A stretch of DNA of 64,000 nucleotides, taken from assembly GCA_002104985.1 (NCBI GenBank), contig MCGO01000199.1:1-64000 (forward strand). Reading direction: 5' to 3'. Positions 1 to 11,127 of the stretch are shown here, in pieces (position 1 is the stretch's first letter; each line of letters begins with the position of its first letter). The notes beneath the pieces were generated by a model. That model was given only the letters and a program-made list of their open reading frames with translations. It was not told the origin of the DNA and made no database searches. The DNA is from Rhizoclosmatium globosum. Lineage: Eukaryota; Chytridiomycota; Chytridiomycetes; Chytridiales; Chytriomycetaceae. A program made the position numbers and the translations under genes.

Positions 1-1032
1 TGCAATACCATGACTTGATCCAAGGTGGAACGGGAGGGGCGGAAACCAGCTTGAGTGTCATCTAACGTTGCTATGGCTAGGTGCACAAGTTCTGGCAGCA
101 GGACACGTTCATAGAGGCGGCGTCCAGTGCAGGTGAGAGCAATCGGGCGGTGCATGGCAATGTCAGAAGGAGAGCCCTTGTTCTTGTATACTGGGACAAT
201 GGTGGCATTCCTCCATTCAGAAGGAATAGTAGATGTCTTGTGTACAAGAGTCAAGAATTTGGTGAACACTCTTACCATTGCTGAACCTCCATAGTAGATG
301 AGCTCGGCAGGAATGTTGTCTGGTCCAGAGGCCTTTCCAAGTGGCAGTCTCTTCATGGTTGCTTCCACAGACTCTTCAGTAACCAGCTGAGCAGTACTTT
401 TGAAGTTGAACAGTCGCGCAGGTTGTCCTCTGGGAATAACTGACCAGTAGGTGTCCACCAAAAGTAGAGACAAAGTGCTGTGCATGTGTGTCAATAGCAT
501 CAGGATCTAACTTACAGCCTGACTTTGTCTGCCTTGCCCTCGCATTCTTGGTCATACGCAGAAATGAAGAAAAGTTCTGGGGTTCAGCAAGGTTATCCAC
601 AGCATCTTCAAACAGTTTGGTGCGGCGTTGTTTCAAAGACACCGGTAGCTTCTTTGAGACTGGGTAAGGCTTTGGATCTGGCTTCAATTTCAGCAGGAGT
701 CAGGCTAGGACGTTCTGAAGTGATCGCATCTTGGAGTTCAGAAATGGCCTCAATAATTGCTTCTCTGGTGGCCTCCATTTCGTCTGTCCAAAAGTCTTCT
801 GGCAGGCGATCATGAACAACAAGAGTTCCAATGGTAGTTTCAGCAGCTTGTTCAATCCAAGACTTGATGGCATTCCAAGACTGATCAACATGGAGTTGAA
901 TATGATTAGCATTGGGTGGGAGCTACATTCATAACAAGAGACTCATCTGTCCCAGTGGGGGACACACTAAGCAAATTACTACTTGGGCCACCATTTGAGT
1001 GGCCCCCCACTGTACGCCCAGGCTCATGCCTG
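1..1032 (-). mobile_element. 5'-truncated second LINE copy (EN-RT part of ORF2)
   Basis: This stretch repeats 2913-3950 almost exactly, in the same orientation. Over the first 1024 bases I count six single-base deletions (for example near 440, 451, 643, 668, 923 and 932) and two substitutions relative to the other copy. The deletions break the ORF2 frame several times, so it is not a functional gene as written. It covers the linker after the endonuclease and the beginning of the reverse transcriptase; the window edge cuts off the rest. Its 5' end, at about 1032 on the minus strand, abuts a TTAGGG-type tract directly, as expected for a 5'-truncated LINE inserted head-to-tail. Either decay or a poor consensus at a contig end could explain the indels. 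Confidence 0.9.
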
Positions 1033-1044
1033 CCTAACCCTAAC
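1033..1044. repeat. Short telomere-type tract between two LINEs
   Basis: Plus strand reads CCTAACCCTAAC, about two units of the TTAGGG telomere repeat. It sits exactly between the 3' end of the long LINE and the truncated 5' end of the second copy. No poly-A tail is seen at the LINE 3' end. Confidence 0.75.
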
Positions 1045-1182
1045 GGTATCAATGGCAGTTTATTCACGCATGTTCAACCAATTCAATACAATTCATGTCC
1101 CATAGCTTCAGTTCCCATCATGATTACACACACACATCAACTCATCCTGTCTAATATATCCAACACACATCCTCCCTGCAAC

Positions 1183-4100
1183 TCATCCTTCTCCTCTTAC
1201 ATCCCTGGGGCGGTTTGGTGGTCTCCCACGCGGTCTGTTTCTTTCTTGGGCTAGCCTGGCACTTCTTGCGGAGCGAATCATGGAAGCAGCAGATCTTGGC
1301 GGTGGCGGTGCAGCTGGTCTTGGTAGTGGTTCCTCATTGTCAGACTGGTTTGGTTGGTCCAGTAGCCATCCTCTTGGCGTCTGCGCAGTCCTCGGCACTT
1401 GGTGAGAATCAGCTTGATGGCAATCAGACAGCTGGAATAGGCAGTGGATTTACTTGGAGCAACAGAGCGGTACTTGTTCAGAACAGCATCGATACGAGTG
1501 TGTCTCCTGCAGAGTGGTGGTGGAACTCTTCATGGAGAGTCTTGAGCAACAGGTCAGCACCAGAACATGTAGCAGCATGGGCCCTGGTAAGCATATCAGT
1601 ACATTTTTTGCATTCTTCATGACGAGTCACTGCGCCTAGAGTCCATGAAGTAAAGCCACCGGTCTTCTCTTGAAATTCCAGATTTGGGCTGCAGAAAGGG
1701 CCTGACTCGATCAGACATGGTAACTTCAATTGCATCCCCAACTCCCCCAGGTTTTGGATCAGCCAAGTCCACAATTGCTTGCTTCTTCAGTTCTGCTTTT
1801 CCAGGAGAGGCAGAGGTCGTGTTGCTTGGACTGCAAGAGGTGCACGTTGCAGTTGCGGGTGGGGCTTGTTGATTTCAGGATGGTTCCAGAGTGAGTTCTG
1901 CATGGCAAGCTTTGGGAGTGAATTCTTGTGAGGTGTTCTAGCAGGCTGAATAGCATAGTGAAAAACTTTAACAGCCAAGTTTCCTTCATCACCTGAGGAG
2001 TTGAGACGGCAGCCCAATTCAAGTTCAGTATCTTTGCGCGATAGACATGGGTTCTACTTGGAGTAACTTCATGAGAGCAACCTTGGAGGTGTTTCTTGGA
2101 GTCGACGTCAATGTTCGCAGTGCCATAGTTTGGACTCGCTCATAGTAGGTCAACAGATTGGCTGGCATACCATGACCATAGAGAGCAAGACCATACTCCA
2201 TGACAGGACGGATGAAAGCCTTGTAGATTCTGGCTGAAGCAGCAGGGGCCCAACCTCTGGCATTGAATCCTATGGGAGCAAGAGAAGCAATGACCTGTTT
2301 GGCTTTAGTAGTTCTTGCCAATACCATCTCTTTCCAGCAGATTCCTGAAGAGTTGAAGGGGACTCCAAGATACAATGCACTAGTCTCTGAAGGCAGATCC
2401 ACTCCATACATCTTCAAGGCAACGTCTCTCCTGTTGATTGGTGGCCCAAGTACAACACATTTCTGAGGTGCAAACTGCATGCCAACGTCCCTACTCCAGT
2501 CTTCGCAGGTCTTGAGCAACTTGGCCATGTCTCTTGTGTTTGATGCCACCAGAGAAGTGTCATCTGCAAACAACAACCGATTCACACGCACTCCATGGAC
2601 TGCAATGGTGGGCATTTCTATGCCTTGAGTCTTCTGCAGAGAGGATCAATGAAGAAGTTGAAGAGGATAGGTGAGAGGGTAGACCCTTGGAGTAAACCAC
2701 GAGCATTGGGTATGGGAATACTCATCTTTCCAGCAACAACCAGCATACTCTGATTCTTGTCAAACAGATCCTGAAGACGTTGAATGGCTGCAGCTGATAC
2801 TCCAAAGTATGTCTCCAACTCTTTCCAAAGAATGTCCCTGTCCACCATATCATATGCAGCCTTCAGGTCCAGCAACACTGCAAAAGCTTCCTTGGCACCA
2901 GACAGGATTTCGTGCAATACCATGACTTGATCCAAGGTGGAACGGGAGGGGCGGAAACCAGCTTGAGTGTCATCTAACGTTGCTATGGCTAGGTGCACAA
3001 GTTCTGGCAGCAGGACACGTTCATAGAGGCGGCGTCCAGTGCAGGTGAGAGCAATCGGGCGGTGCATGGCAATGTCAGAAGGAGAGCCCTTGTTCTTGTA
3101 TACTGGGACAATGGTGGCATTCCTCCATTCAGAAGGAATAGTAGATGTCTTGTGTACAAGAGTCAAGAATTTGGTGAACACTCTTACCATTGCTGAACCT
3201 CCATAGTAGATGAGCTCGGCAGGAATGTTGTCTGGTCCAGAGGCCTTTCCAAGTGGCAGTCTCTTCATGGTTGCTTCCACAGACTCTTCAGTAACCAGCT
3301 GAGCAGTACTTTTGAAGTTGAACAGTCGCGCAGGTTGTCCTCTGGGAATAACTTGACCAGTAGGTTGTCCACCAAAAGTAGAGACAAAGTGCTGTGCATG
3401 TGTGTCAATAGCATCAGGATCTAACTTACAGCCTGACTTTGTCTGCCTTGCCCTCGCATTCTTGGTAATACGCAGAAATGAAGAAAAGTTCTGGGGTTCA
3501 GCAAGGTTATCCACAGCATCTTCAAACAGTTTGGTGCGGCGTTGTTTCAAAGACACGCGGTAGCTTCTTTGAGACTGGGTAAGGGCTTTGGATCTGGCTT
3601 CAATTTCAGCAGGAGTCAGGCTAGGACGTTCTGAAGTGATCGCATCTTGGAGTTCAGAAATGGCCTCAATAATTGCTTCTCTGGTGGCCTCCATTTCGTC
3701 TGTCCAAAAGTCTTCTGGCAGGCGATCATGAACAACAAGAGTTCCAATGGTAGTTTCAGCAGCTTGTTCAATCCAAGACTTGATGGCATTCCAAGACTGA
3801 TCAACATGGAGTTGAATATGATTAGCATTGGGTTGGGAGCTACCATTCATAACAAGAGACTCATCTGTCCCAGTGGGGGACACACTAAGCAAATTACTAC
3901 TCGGGCCACCATTTGAGTGGCCCCCCACTGTACGCCCAGGCTGTTGCCTGACAGAATCCAGAGAAGTTTGAATAGTTCTGAGAATAGTATCCACATTGAC
4001 TGCAAGTTGATCCTTGTACTTTTGTTGCTGATCTAATCTAGACAATTTGCGAATATTCCATCGAGTAAAATGCTTGGTACCAGCATCAGGATCAACTCTG

Positions 4101-4777
4101 TCAGGTATCTTGAAAGTGATGGGACGATGGTCAGAGCCTCCAAGAGATTCAAGTTCATGAACAGTGACAGACTCAACATCAAAGTTGGCCAAGACAATAT
4201 CAGGGATACCACAACCTCCTCTGTTGAAGGAGGTCCATTTTCCAGAGATGGGTTTCTGAATAGACAACTGAGAATCCACAAGTTCTTCGAGTAATAATCG
4301 CCCCCGAGGATTGATAGCAGAATCCCCGGTAGCTTCACCAAGACGGGCATTCAGATCCCCAAATACAATAATTTGCTTCTGGAACCCATCAGAGAGCTCC
4401 TCCGCTTTTGCCAGAATTTCTTGAAGTTTTGCATCTGCACGTGAGGGAGCAATATAAGCAGCAAGAAGGATAATATCATTGACCAGGAGTGCAAGATAGC
4501 ATTGGTCCTTGTCTTCATAGAGTACACGCATAGAGTTTGGTTCGATTGAAGGAGAGGCAAAGGCAAGTAGGCCTCCAGTGTTACGTGGGCCACCCGCAAT
4601 CTGATTGAGGTTTTCAGTAATGAGGTTGGAGAGATAAGGTCTGAAAGGGATAGAAGATTGAGGAGATAACCAAGTTTCGAGTAAAATTGTAATACTAATT
4701 TGCTGTTGAGTGTTGAAGCGGCGGATTTCTTCAGCCTTTCCCGCCAGGCCATTCACGTTTGCACAGTGTATTAACAT
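1183..4777 (-). pseudogene. LINE ORF2: APE endonuclease + reverse transcriptase, broken
   Basis: The first 719 residues (4777-2618) hold an N-terminal APE-type endonuclease (NVNGL start, LLETW, FGDLNAR, SDHRPI motifs) followed by reverse transcriptase fingers and palm (DLKAAYD, GLLQGSTLSP). The frame then stops at 2618-2620, and the catalytic FADD motif follows in another frame (2615-2025). The switch lies at a GG that would need one more G. A further shift lies near 2025-2040, an in-frame stop at 1787-1789, and another shift near 1478. The last part carries a CX2CX8HX4C zinc finger (about 1590-1650), typical of LINE ORF2 C-termini, then an Arg/Pro-rich tail. All domains are present, so breaks are few and recent, or are consensus errors. 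Confidence 0.85.
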
Positions 4778-7317
4778 TTTGATGGTTGTTCTGTCTCCAT
4801 GTCAACATCCCCTTCAGTAACAGTTCCAGATCCAGGATCCAGAGGAGCAGGAGGGGGGGCAGGTTGGCTTTCATGATGGTAGTTAGCTTGATGTGCAGAC
4901 TGTCTTCCAAGAGTGAGACTTGGATTCTTGGTGATTTCCCTTGCTTTTGTAAGCACTGCATCCTTGATGTCTTGTGAGGCTCCATCCACAATAGTGTCTT
5001 GCAGATTGACTGTTCGAGCCATCAAGCAGAGGTGAGTGAGGCGGTTAACAATTGATGCCTTGCAGGCTTCATCAGATTGGCGTCCATGACTTGGCTTGGC
5101 AAATGGGTTGAAATTATCCAACACCTGGGCTCCAGAGTCCTTGAGCTGTTTAACTACTGTGTTGTATGCAATCTCAGTCACGTAGAACTCCACAATAGCA
5201 TTTCCAATAGTTGAGGCCAATACTACAAACTTCCCGATTCCAAGAGCATTTGCAAGACTCTTGATCAACTTGTCTCTAGATTTACCGCGAATGTCACGCA
5301 ATGGACGGGTGTCATTAATACCAATGCGCACACACTTGAATTTCAATGGCTCAGATGGGGGTGCAAGCATTTGTTGCACGGCTCTGTTGCGGCGTTGGAG
5401 CATTTGCTTCTGGGAAAGAAGAGGGAGCTGTGACTTTGCTGCATGAGCATAAGAAAGAGGAGCATTATGGGTACTTATCAGTCCCTGAGGGGGACCATTA
5501 TTTAAAGATGTTCCTGGACCGCTGATGCGGTCCCCCTCGTGCGCTTTTGGTCCTCCAAGAGAGGCTGGTGGTGCAGACTGGAAGAAGGATGGTGTTGCTG
5601 ACTGAGACTGAGACTGGGATAGAGACTGAGACTGAGAGGCAAGAGGTGCATAAGTATTATGATGAAGAGAAGCCATGGTACTTATCGATCCCGTGGGGGG
5701 ACCGACTTTAAAATCTTGGCCGCCAATGCGGCCCCCCTCTCCAGCAAGGCGCGTATTCTTGCGCCTACTAACGAGATTAAACTGGGCATCATGTTCTTCA
5801 TCTGAGTCTGGGACACTATCTGCCCAGCTAATACGAGAAGTAGATGGTCTATTAATATCCAGACCTGGTACATGACGTCCATTGACTCCAGATCCAGAAG
5901 TTCCAGCAGCTTGACCAAGTGATGGTTCCTTGCCCCACCTAGTTTCAATTCCAACAGCCAAAAGGGCATTCGTTGCCTCAGTTGTACTCATGCCTCTCAA
6001 CTCAAGGGCTTCGCGCGCAGACCAGGCCCTCTCTAACACACTGCCTTTCTTCACCATAGAGTTCCCAACCTCAATCAAAGTGTTTTCAGGGATACGATCA
6101 TAAATTGCTTGCTGAGCTGCAGTTCTGTGGTTCAGGTAGTCTGCTGCTGTTTTTGGTCTGAAGGGGTTTGCAGTTCCAGGTGTACGTCCACCACGCCCAA
6201 CTCGACCACCAGCAGTGTGTCCATTACGACTAGCTACGCTCTCCACATTACTAGTTGTTTGAGGTGCTCTAGTTTGCTCTCTCCCATGAGCAAGTTCCTT
6301 GATGAGCTGTTTCATCTCCAACAGCTCTTTGCGCATTTCCTCCATTTGTGCTTCAGCTCTAGCAGCTCTAGCATTTGCTTCACGATATAGTTGTTCCCAG
6401 TTACTTGGTTGGGATTGTTGCTGTTGTTGTTGGTGTTGCTGGACTTGGTGCATTTTTGACTGACTCTCAGCCAACAACTCCTGGCTGCCACCACCACTTC
6501 CAGACACCATATTCCCACTCAAATTCGCTCTATTTTCACCCACGAACTTGTTTGAAGCTGCTGGGACTTGTACAGGGGCTCCTGGTGCAGCGCTGGCTAA
6601 CTTTTCGACCGTTGGAGCGATTTCCTCCAAACCAGCGTCGATTTGAGCGAAGATATCAGTAGAATACCTGTTTAAATTTTGAGAAGGTTCCGTTGGGGCG
6701 ATCACCTGCTGCATAGCTTTTTCACTTGGCACCCCAACTCCAACAGCTCCAGCAGACTCATTCCCACTCATGGCATCCTGAAACACCTCCATTATGTCTG
6801 AATCTGCGTCAGATGCATCTCCAGAAGAGCTGGAAGGTCTAAGTCTCTTTGATGGAGGTTTGGCTGATTGTTTGACAATTGACTGGAACTTCAATGTAGT
6901 CTGCTTTGGACCAGCAGTCTTAGAGGCCATTCCAGTATGTTTAGCCGCTGGTTGCAGGGTACTATACGCAGCTTGAATAGTTTCCAAGGTATGTGCAGTA
7001 GAAGGGCCAGCTGCCTTCATTGACTCCTCCAACCTGCACTTCTTTGTGCAAGCCTGGCAGCCGAGCTGAATGCGTCTGGCACCGAATGAGAGTACATTTC
7101 CACCAACTCCATGTGATTTCATTGATGGTTCATTGCACTTGCAGTTTGGACAGCGCAACAACGGTTGGATTGCAGTTGCGAGTCTACGCTCCCAGAACTC
7201 GAATCGTTCTGGTCGATTGTTTGTCGAAAGCTTGAGCATGTCTTCGAGTACTTCCTCCTTTGGGGGGAAGAGCACTGTAGGCTGCGACTGTTGTCTTGAT
7301 GTTGTCTCCATACACAC
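4771..7317 (-). CDS. LINE ORF1 protein (zinc-binding, coiled coil)
   Basis: An uninterrupted 848-residue frame. Near residues 55-95 is a Cys/His-rich segment (CPNC, then further on CQAC and KKC) that looks like a nucleic-acid-binding zinc module. Residues about 200-290 are low complexity and Gln-rich. A charged heptad-like stretch near 310-345 suggests a coiled coil, as used by ORF1 proteins to multimerise. The C-terminal 250 residues are better ordered and may be the RNA-binding part, but I do not recognise a named fold. The stop codon overlaps the ORF2 start by seven bases, so ORF2 is probably translated by reinitiation. The role assigned, an RNA chaperone or coat for the LINE RNA, is by position and family knowledge. 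Confidence 0.8.
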   Translation of the reverse strand: MCMETTSRQQSQPTVLFPPKEEVLEDMLKLSTNNRPERFEFWERRLATAIQPLLRCPNCKCNEPSMKSHGVGGNVLSFGARRIQLGCQACTKKCRLEESMKAAGPSTAHTLETIQAAYSTLQPAAKHTGMASKTAGPKQTTLKFQSIVKQSAKPPSKRLRPSSSSGDASDADSDIMEVFQDAMSGNESAGAVGVGVPSEKAMQQVIAPTEPSQNLNRYSTDIFAQIDAGLEEIAPTVEKLASAAPGAPVQVPAASNKFVGENRANLSGNMVSGSGGGSQELLAESQSKMHQVQQHQQQQQQSQPSNWEQLYREANARAARAEAQMEEMRKELLEMKQLIKELAHGREQTRAPQTTSNVESVASRNGHTAGGRVGRGGRTPGTANPFRPKTAADYLNHRTAAQQAIYDRIPENTLIEVGNSMVKKGSVLERAWSAREALELRGMSTTEATNALLAVGIETRWGKEPSLGQAAGTSGSGVNGRHVPGLDINRPSTSRISWADSVPDSDEEHDAQFNLVSRRKNTRLAGEGGRIGGQDFKVGPPTGSISTMASLHHNTYAPLASQSQSLSQSQSQSATPSFFQSAPPASLGGPKAHEGDRISGPGTSLNNGPPQGLISTHNAPLSYAHAAKSQLPLLSQKQMLQRRNRAVQQMLAPPSEPLKFKCVRIGINDTRPLRDIRGKSRDKLIKSLANALGIGKFVVLASTIGNAIVEFYVTEIAYNTVVKQLKDSGAQVLDNFNPFAKPSHGRQSDEACKASIVNRLTHLCLMARTVNLQDTIVDGASQDIKDAVLTKAREITKNPSLTLGRQSAHQANYHHESQPAPPPAPLDPGSGTVTEGDVDMETEQPSKC

Positions 7318-7343
7318 CGTATCTGTTTGAAGACAACAATTTT

Positions 7344-7379
7344 CCCTAACCCTAACCCTGATCTTAACCCTAACCCTAA
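7344..7379. repeat. Interstitial telomere-type repeat at the LINE 5' end
   Basis: Plus strand has CCCTAA units in two blocks separated by a short CTGATCT interruption. On the minus strand this gives TTAGGG units immediately upstream of the LINE leader. The strand polarity is right for the left end of a chromosome. A short plus-strand frame reads through the repeat as an Asn-Pro run; I do not regard that as a gene. Confidence 0.85.
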
Positions 7380-8126
7380 GGTGGACAAGAAAACTTTTAC
7401 CAGTTCTTACACTCCTGCACTGCAGCCATCACAAGAAGATCACCAACACAGTGCCATCTACGACCATCCTGAACCAAGTGATTTTGACATTCACAGCAAT
7501 GCATCATCTGTTATTGAAGTCCAAGGCCAAAAATTGTCTGAAGCAGAGTATGCTGCTTGTCACAGTTATTTTTCTGGAACCAAGAATTGCAGACTTGACC
7601 ATCTGTGTTGTCTGGGCCTTCTGGCATCAACTGCTCCTGAATTGTTTACTCTTGACTTCACTCCAAACAAGAAGTCCCACTTTATCTTATACAAGCAAGG
7701 TCCCCTCAGTAACTTTGTTTTTTAGACAAATTCACTGTAAACTTTGTGCCTATTATGGGCCAACTACAGTTAATCCATACCATAGCTCGTGCTGCCATGA
7801 AAACTCATAATGCACCAAATACATCAAATTCAATTGGGGACACACTCAAACTTTATGCTGCAAATGGGTTAACTCAGACTGTTGTGTGGTCCACTAAACC
7901 TCCCTCTGTCTACGATGCTACTCATGATGGTACAAACCTTTTGACCCCAGATTCTTTTGATATGTTTTCTCCTCCACCCTCTTTGTCTGTCATATCTGAG
8001 ATTCCCATGGATGGAACTGTAGCTATGCCCACCTTTCTGAAAATTGCAGTTGCAGATGAATGTAACTTTATCAACCTTCAGATAGCAGGAGGAAAACTCT
8101 TCTTAATTGCTGAGCCCAAATACTGA
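7380..8126 (+). other. Degenerate coding-like sequence, unrecognised
   Basis: Two plus-strand open stretches, about 7380-7725 and 7746-8126, lie in different frames with stops between them. The second (about 126 residues) ends with a run reading as a plausible folded domain (alternating hydrophobic residues, LKIAV and LFLIAEP). I recognise neither. They could be remnants of one gene, perhaps belonging to the neighbouring transposase remnant, or an intron may join them. I see no convincing start signal. Confidence 0.3.
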
Positions 8127-8251
8127 TCCTTTGCTTTGACTTTGAATGAGAAATTTCATTTCATATCTGTTTTCTCTTCTTCTTAACACTTTCCTTCGTA
8201 TCATTTATAATAAAATTCAGTACAAAAACTACTAAACAGTATTGCAACTCC

Positions 8252-8686
8252 ATGAATAGCAACCTGCTATGTGAGAAGAACGAAGTGGCTCGAACGTATG
8301 ACTCTAGTATCAAACTTGTACGATCAGCAAATGGAATTGTTGGCAAACTTTTGCGAAATGAAATGGTTGCTGCTGATAAAGGTTACACTGAAAATGGCAA
8401 TGATGGTAGGATTGTATTTTGGGTGCCTGTAAGAAAGCAAAGGGACGTTGATTTACATCCAGCTTCCAAGTTACGAAATGCCCAACTATCTGTAATGCAG
8501 AGCCGACATGAAACTGTGAACACACGCCTTAAATTTTTCAATGTCTTAAAGGAGGATTACCGCCATGCACGTGATTTTCATCCATTTTGTTTTAATGCAG
8601 TTGCCAACATTGTGCAATTAAGCTTTGATCGGGAGCCACTCTTTGACTATATTGAAACACTTGAAAGAAAAAAATTAATAAGATAA
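8252..8686 (+). pseudogene. C-terminal fragment of a DDE_4-type transposase
   Basis: A 144-residue open stretch. It contains ADKGY, then SRHETVN.RLK, a RHARDFH segment and an FNAVANIVQLSF.REPLF ending. From memory this pattern matches the C-terminal end of the DDE superfamily endonuclease (DDE_Tnp_4, Harbinger/IS5-like), including the final acidic-residue region. The N-terminal catalytic half, with the first two Asp residues, is not visible upstream in this frame. It is therefore a fragment. I could not identify terminal inverted repeats for it. Confidence 0.7.
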
Positions 8687-10086
8687 GAGACTTTGTTCAT
8701 TTCCCTCAACCTCCAGAAGGTTTGTGTAGTCGTTATCATTATTCACCACCGTTATACTTGGTCGTATTAATTATCGATATTATCGAAACCTTTTCATTTC
8801 TACTGGAATAAATGCACGAAAATGATTCACGCAAAAACAATCATTGGAACACTAAATTGGGAGGGATTGAAAGCGTTAATCATTTCCCTAAATGGGGTTC
8901 TATTGGTGACGACGTCACAGTCAATACTACAACTATTCAGAAAGGGAAATCATGGCAATACGGGCAAACCCCGACAGAAGATTGTCAGAGAATCGACCGT
9001 TCGATTATTTATGAAGTATAGAAACGGCCGCATGTCAGAAAAGAGCTTTGTAGTGAAAAATGTAGTCTCTTTGCAGCAACAAACACGATGAAATGGATCA
9101 AATTAATAATCAGATTCCTAAAACGACTCATGGAATCATTGAAACGAATTAATGGCCCTAAATTCAGGCTGTTAAGACACAAAACCAAAAAGGCATCAAC
9201 TTGTGTCCGGAAACCATTTGGCCAGCACTGCTCTTTTAAAATTTAGAAGAGTGGTTCGACTGATACGACACTGTCTCCCAGATCTTGACTCAGCTTTTTC
9301 CAACTCGGATCCAAACAATTCGCGGGCCACCTTTGCAAGTTCAAGAACGAAAATAAACGAAGTTCCTTACCTTTAATGCATATAGACAGACTACATGCAA
9401 AGTCCGTTTAATTGGTGGACTTCGACTTATAGCAGAGCACTAACGGCGGTGTATTGGTAGTATAGCATTTCGTTCTAAATTAGGTTCGACAGTAATAATG
9501 TCGTCATTTGGTCGAGATTCGATTGGAACTCCCATCGAGTAGTGACAGAATGCTCATTGGATAGGAATTCCGTCGAAATGCTTTCGAAATGTGCGTTTGA
9601 GGTACCAAAGGATCTTTGCATTTACAAGACGGTCTGATACAAACCTTGATCATTCATTCCATTTATCGACGCAACAGCAGAAGGATCGCCAGTCATCTTG
9701 GTTGAGCGTGAGTAGTTAGAAAAGTTGAAGTTCTGCCTTTTTCACAAATCACAAAATTCGTTCCTCACTAAACAATTCTCTTGCATAATACAAAAAGTAA
9801 AGAAGAGAAGAAGGAGAGAACCAATAATCGTAAATCTTGAGAAAGTCCATGAGGTCTGACTTCATAATTTTTCGGGGTGGACCGGATCGGATGTAACATT
9901 TTTGGAGTGAGTCGATTGACCCCTGTGCAGCTCCACACGAAACACCCCATAAAACACCCCGTCACTTCTTTCCCCCCATCATCCTTCCGCTTCCCTCTTC
10001 TCTCTCTCTCTCTGCCTGTCTACTCTTTGTTTCCTGCCTCCAAACAAACACTCAACACCAACCAACCAACTACGAATCTTCCCTCG
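8687..10086. other. Gene-poor spacer
   Basis: No convincing gene, tRNA or repeat seen. The open stretches here are short, overlap on both strands and lack recognisable motifs. The last ~130 bases before 10087 are CT-rich (a run of TCTC near 9998-10010), compatible with the promoter of the downstream small gene. Confidence 0.5.
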
Positions 10087-10413
10087 ATGCACCTCTTGAG
10101 CACCACCGAACCATCTAGCACTGCTTCTCGTGCTCTACAACAGTACAGCCCCATCTCACTCGTACACCGGATATCGCACCTGTTTGATTCATCTTCCTCT
10201 TCTCCATCGTCCTCGTCCCTCCACTCAATCCACTTTCAGCAACACAAACGTAACCGAAACGTGATGGCCCCAATCCAAACACAACAATCTACACAGTCTT
10301 CCGTGCAAGAAAGTAATCAGACGACGCAGGCTATGGGACAGAGAGCGAGTGTATCGTCAATCAAATCGGTGATGGATTCGTTCCCTTCGTACGATGTTGT
10401 CTTTGTTGTTTAA
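10087..10413 (+). CDS. Small Ser/Thr-rich protein, member 1 of a local trio
   Basis: I do not recognise this 108-residue protein. It is rich in Ser, Thr and Gln and probably disordered. Landmarks are a short amphipathic piece (LVHRISHLFDSSS) near residues 22-38, a basic KRNRNVMAP motif near 55, and a hydrophobic end SYDVVFVV. The neighbour at 10555-10944 shares the basic motif (KRNRHVVAP) and ends YTFVV. The minus-strand gene at 11128-11346 shares the FFDSS-like start and ends FYLVVF. I chose the ATG at 10087; an upstream in-frame start would add low-complexity sequence. A C-terminal hydrophobic residue pattern can bind PDZ domains, but that is speculation. Confidence 0.5.
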   Translation: MHLLSTTEPSSTASRALQQYSPISLVHRISHLFDSSSSSPSSSSLHSIHFQQHKRNRNVMAPIQTQQSTQSSVQESNQTTQAMGQRASVSSIKSVMDSFPSYDVVFVV

Positions 10414-10554
10414 GCTGTACTATTTTATCTATCCATCTATCGCTGTTTTCCTTTATTTATTATGAATAAACTACTTGTTAAAACGACTTGTACCTTGAGA
10501 AAGCAAGTAAAGTGGGCGGCACCTTTTTCGCTCTCAATAGAAACCACCTTCCAA

Positions 10555-10944
10555 ATGAGTAGCAACACCAACCAGTCCTCGCCACTTTCCTTCTTTTCGC
10601 GGTGGACATCTTCAGCAACAACATCACCAAGTAACCCTAGATCGCAGTCGGTGCCGCCAAAGAAGCGCAACCGACACGTTGTTGCCCCGCCACTTCCCTT
10701 TGATCCCAGCCAAGTGAACCAGGGCCAAGCACGCGCCTCGTTTGATGCATCGCTCTTTGACGCACAAGCGCGGCCCAGGCTTTCCCTCGATGGTCAGTGG
10801 CCGAGGGGCGCTGCTCCTCCGCTGCCCAGAACTCCGCGTTCGCCAATTGCTCAGCCTCGGCCTCAGTCGCAGTTGGAGGAATCAAGTAGTCCTAGGGCGA
10901 GTCTCGAACAACTCGTGCGGTCAGACTATACCTTTGTTGTTTGA
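10555..10944 (+). CDS. Small Ser/Pro-rich protein, member 2 of a local trio
   Basis: A 129-residue protein if translation starts at 10555; an in-frame ATG at 10462 would give 160 residues. It opens with SPLSFFSRWTSSATT, carries KKRNRHVVAP near residue 40, then a Pro/Arg-rich middle (RPRLSLDG, PLPRTPRSP) with possible phosphorylation sites, and ends SDYTFVV. The basic motif and the Val-rich end are shared with the protein 141 bases upstream, suggesting tandem duplication followed by fast divergence. No function can be assigned. Confidence 0.5.
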   Translation: MSSNTNQSSPLSFFSRWTSSATTSPSNPRSQSVPPKKRNRHVVAPPLPFDPSQVNQGQARASFDASLFDAQARPRLSLDGQWPRGAAPPLPRTPRSPIAQPRPQSQLEESSSPRASLEQLVRSDYTFVV

Positions 10945-11127
10945 TGGAGTTAAGGGGCGTTGTTTAAGGATGATTAGAGAGGGGTGCGTGCTGTCGTGTT
11001 CTGGAAATGTGTTATTAGCTATCGATCGGTTGTGCTTATGCAATATAAAACTATCTTTATTGAATTCTGTTCCATGCCAAACCATCTAACATGTATGGGA
11101 GAAGGAATGCATCCGTAAAAGTCAGTT

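Larger units (their letters stand above)
1045..7343 (-). mobile_element. LINE-type non-LTR retrotransposon flanked by telomere repeats
   Basis: A roughly 6.3-kb element on the minus strand. It has a short 5' leader (7318-7343), ORF1 (4771-7317), ORF2 (endonuclease, reverse transcriptase, C-terminal zinc finger, about 1183-4777) and a 3' UTR of about 140 bases. ORF1 and ORF2 overlap by seven bases (ATGTTAA), an arrangement suited to termination-reinitiation. The 5' end abuts telomere-type repeats at 7344-7379 and the 3' end abuts another tract at 1033-1044. The order ORF1, APE endonuclease, RT with no visible RNase H fits fungal APE-type LINEs; the exact clade is not determined. ORF2 has several lesions, so this copy is probably not autonomous unless they are sequencing errors. 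Confidence 0.88.

Noticed and set aside
2600..2640. Programmed frameshift inside LINE reverse transcriptase
   Set aside because: The shift falls just before the catalytic FADD motif, at a GG with no slippery heptamer, and the same ORF has three further lesions. Mutation or consensus error is simpler.
7327..7725. Protein with Asn-Pro repeats
   Set aside because: The Asn-Pro run is a translation of the telomere-type repeat; the frame has no other support.
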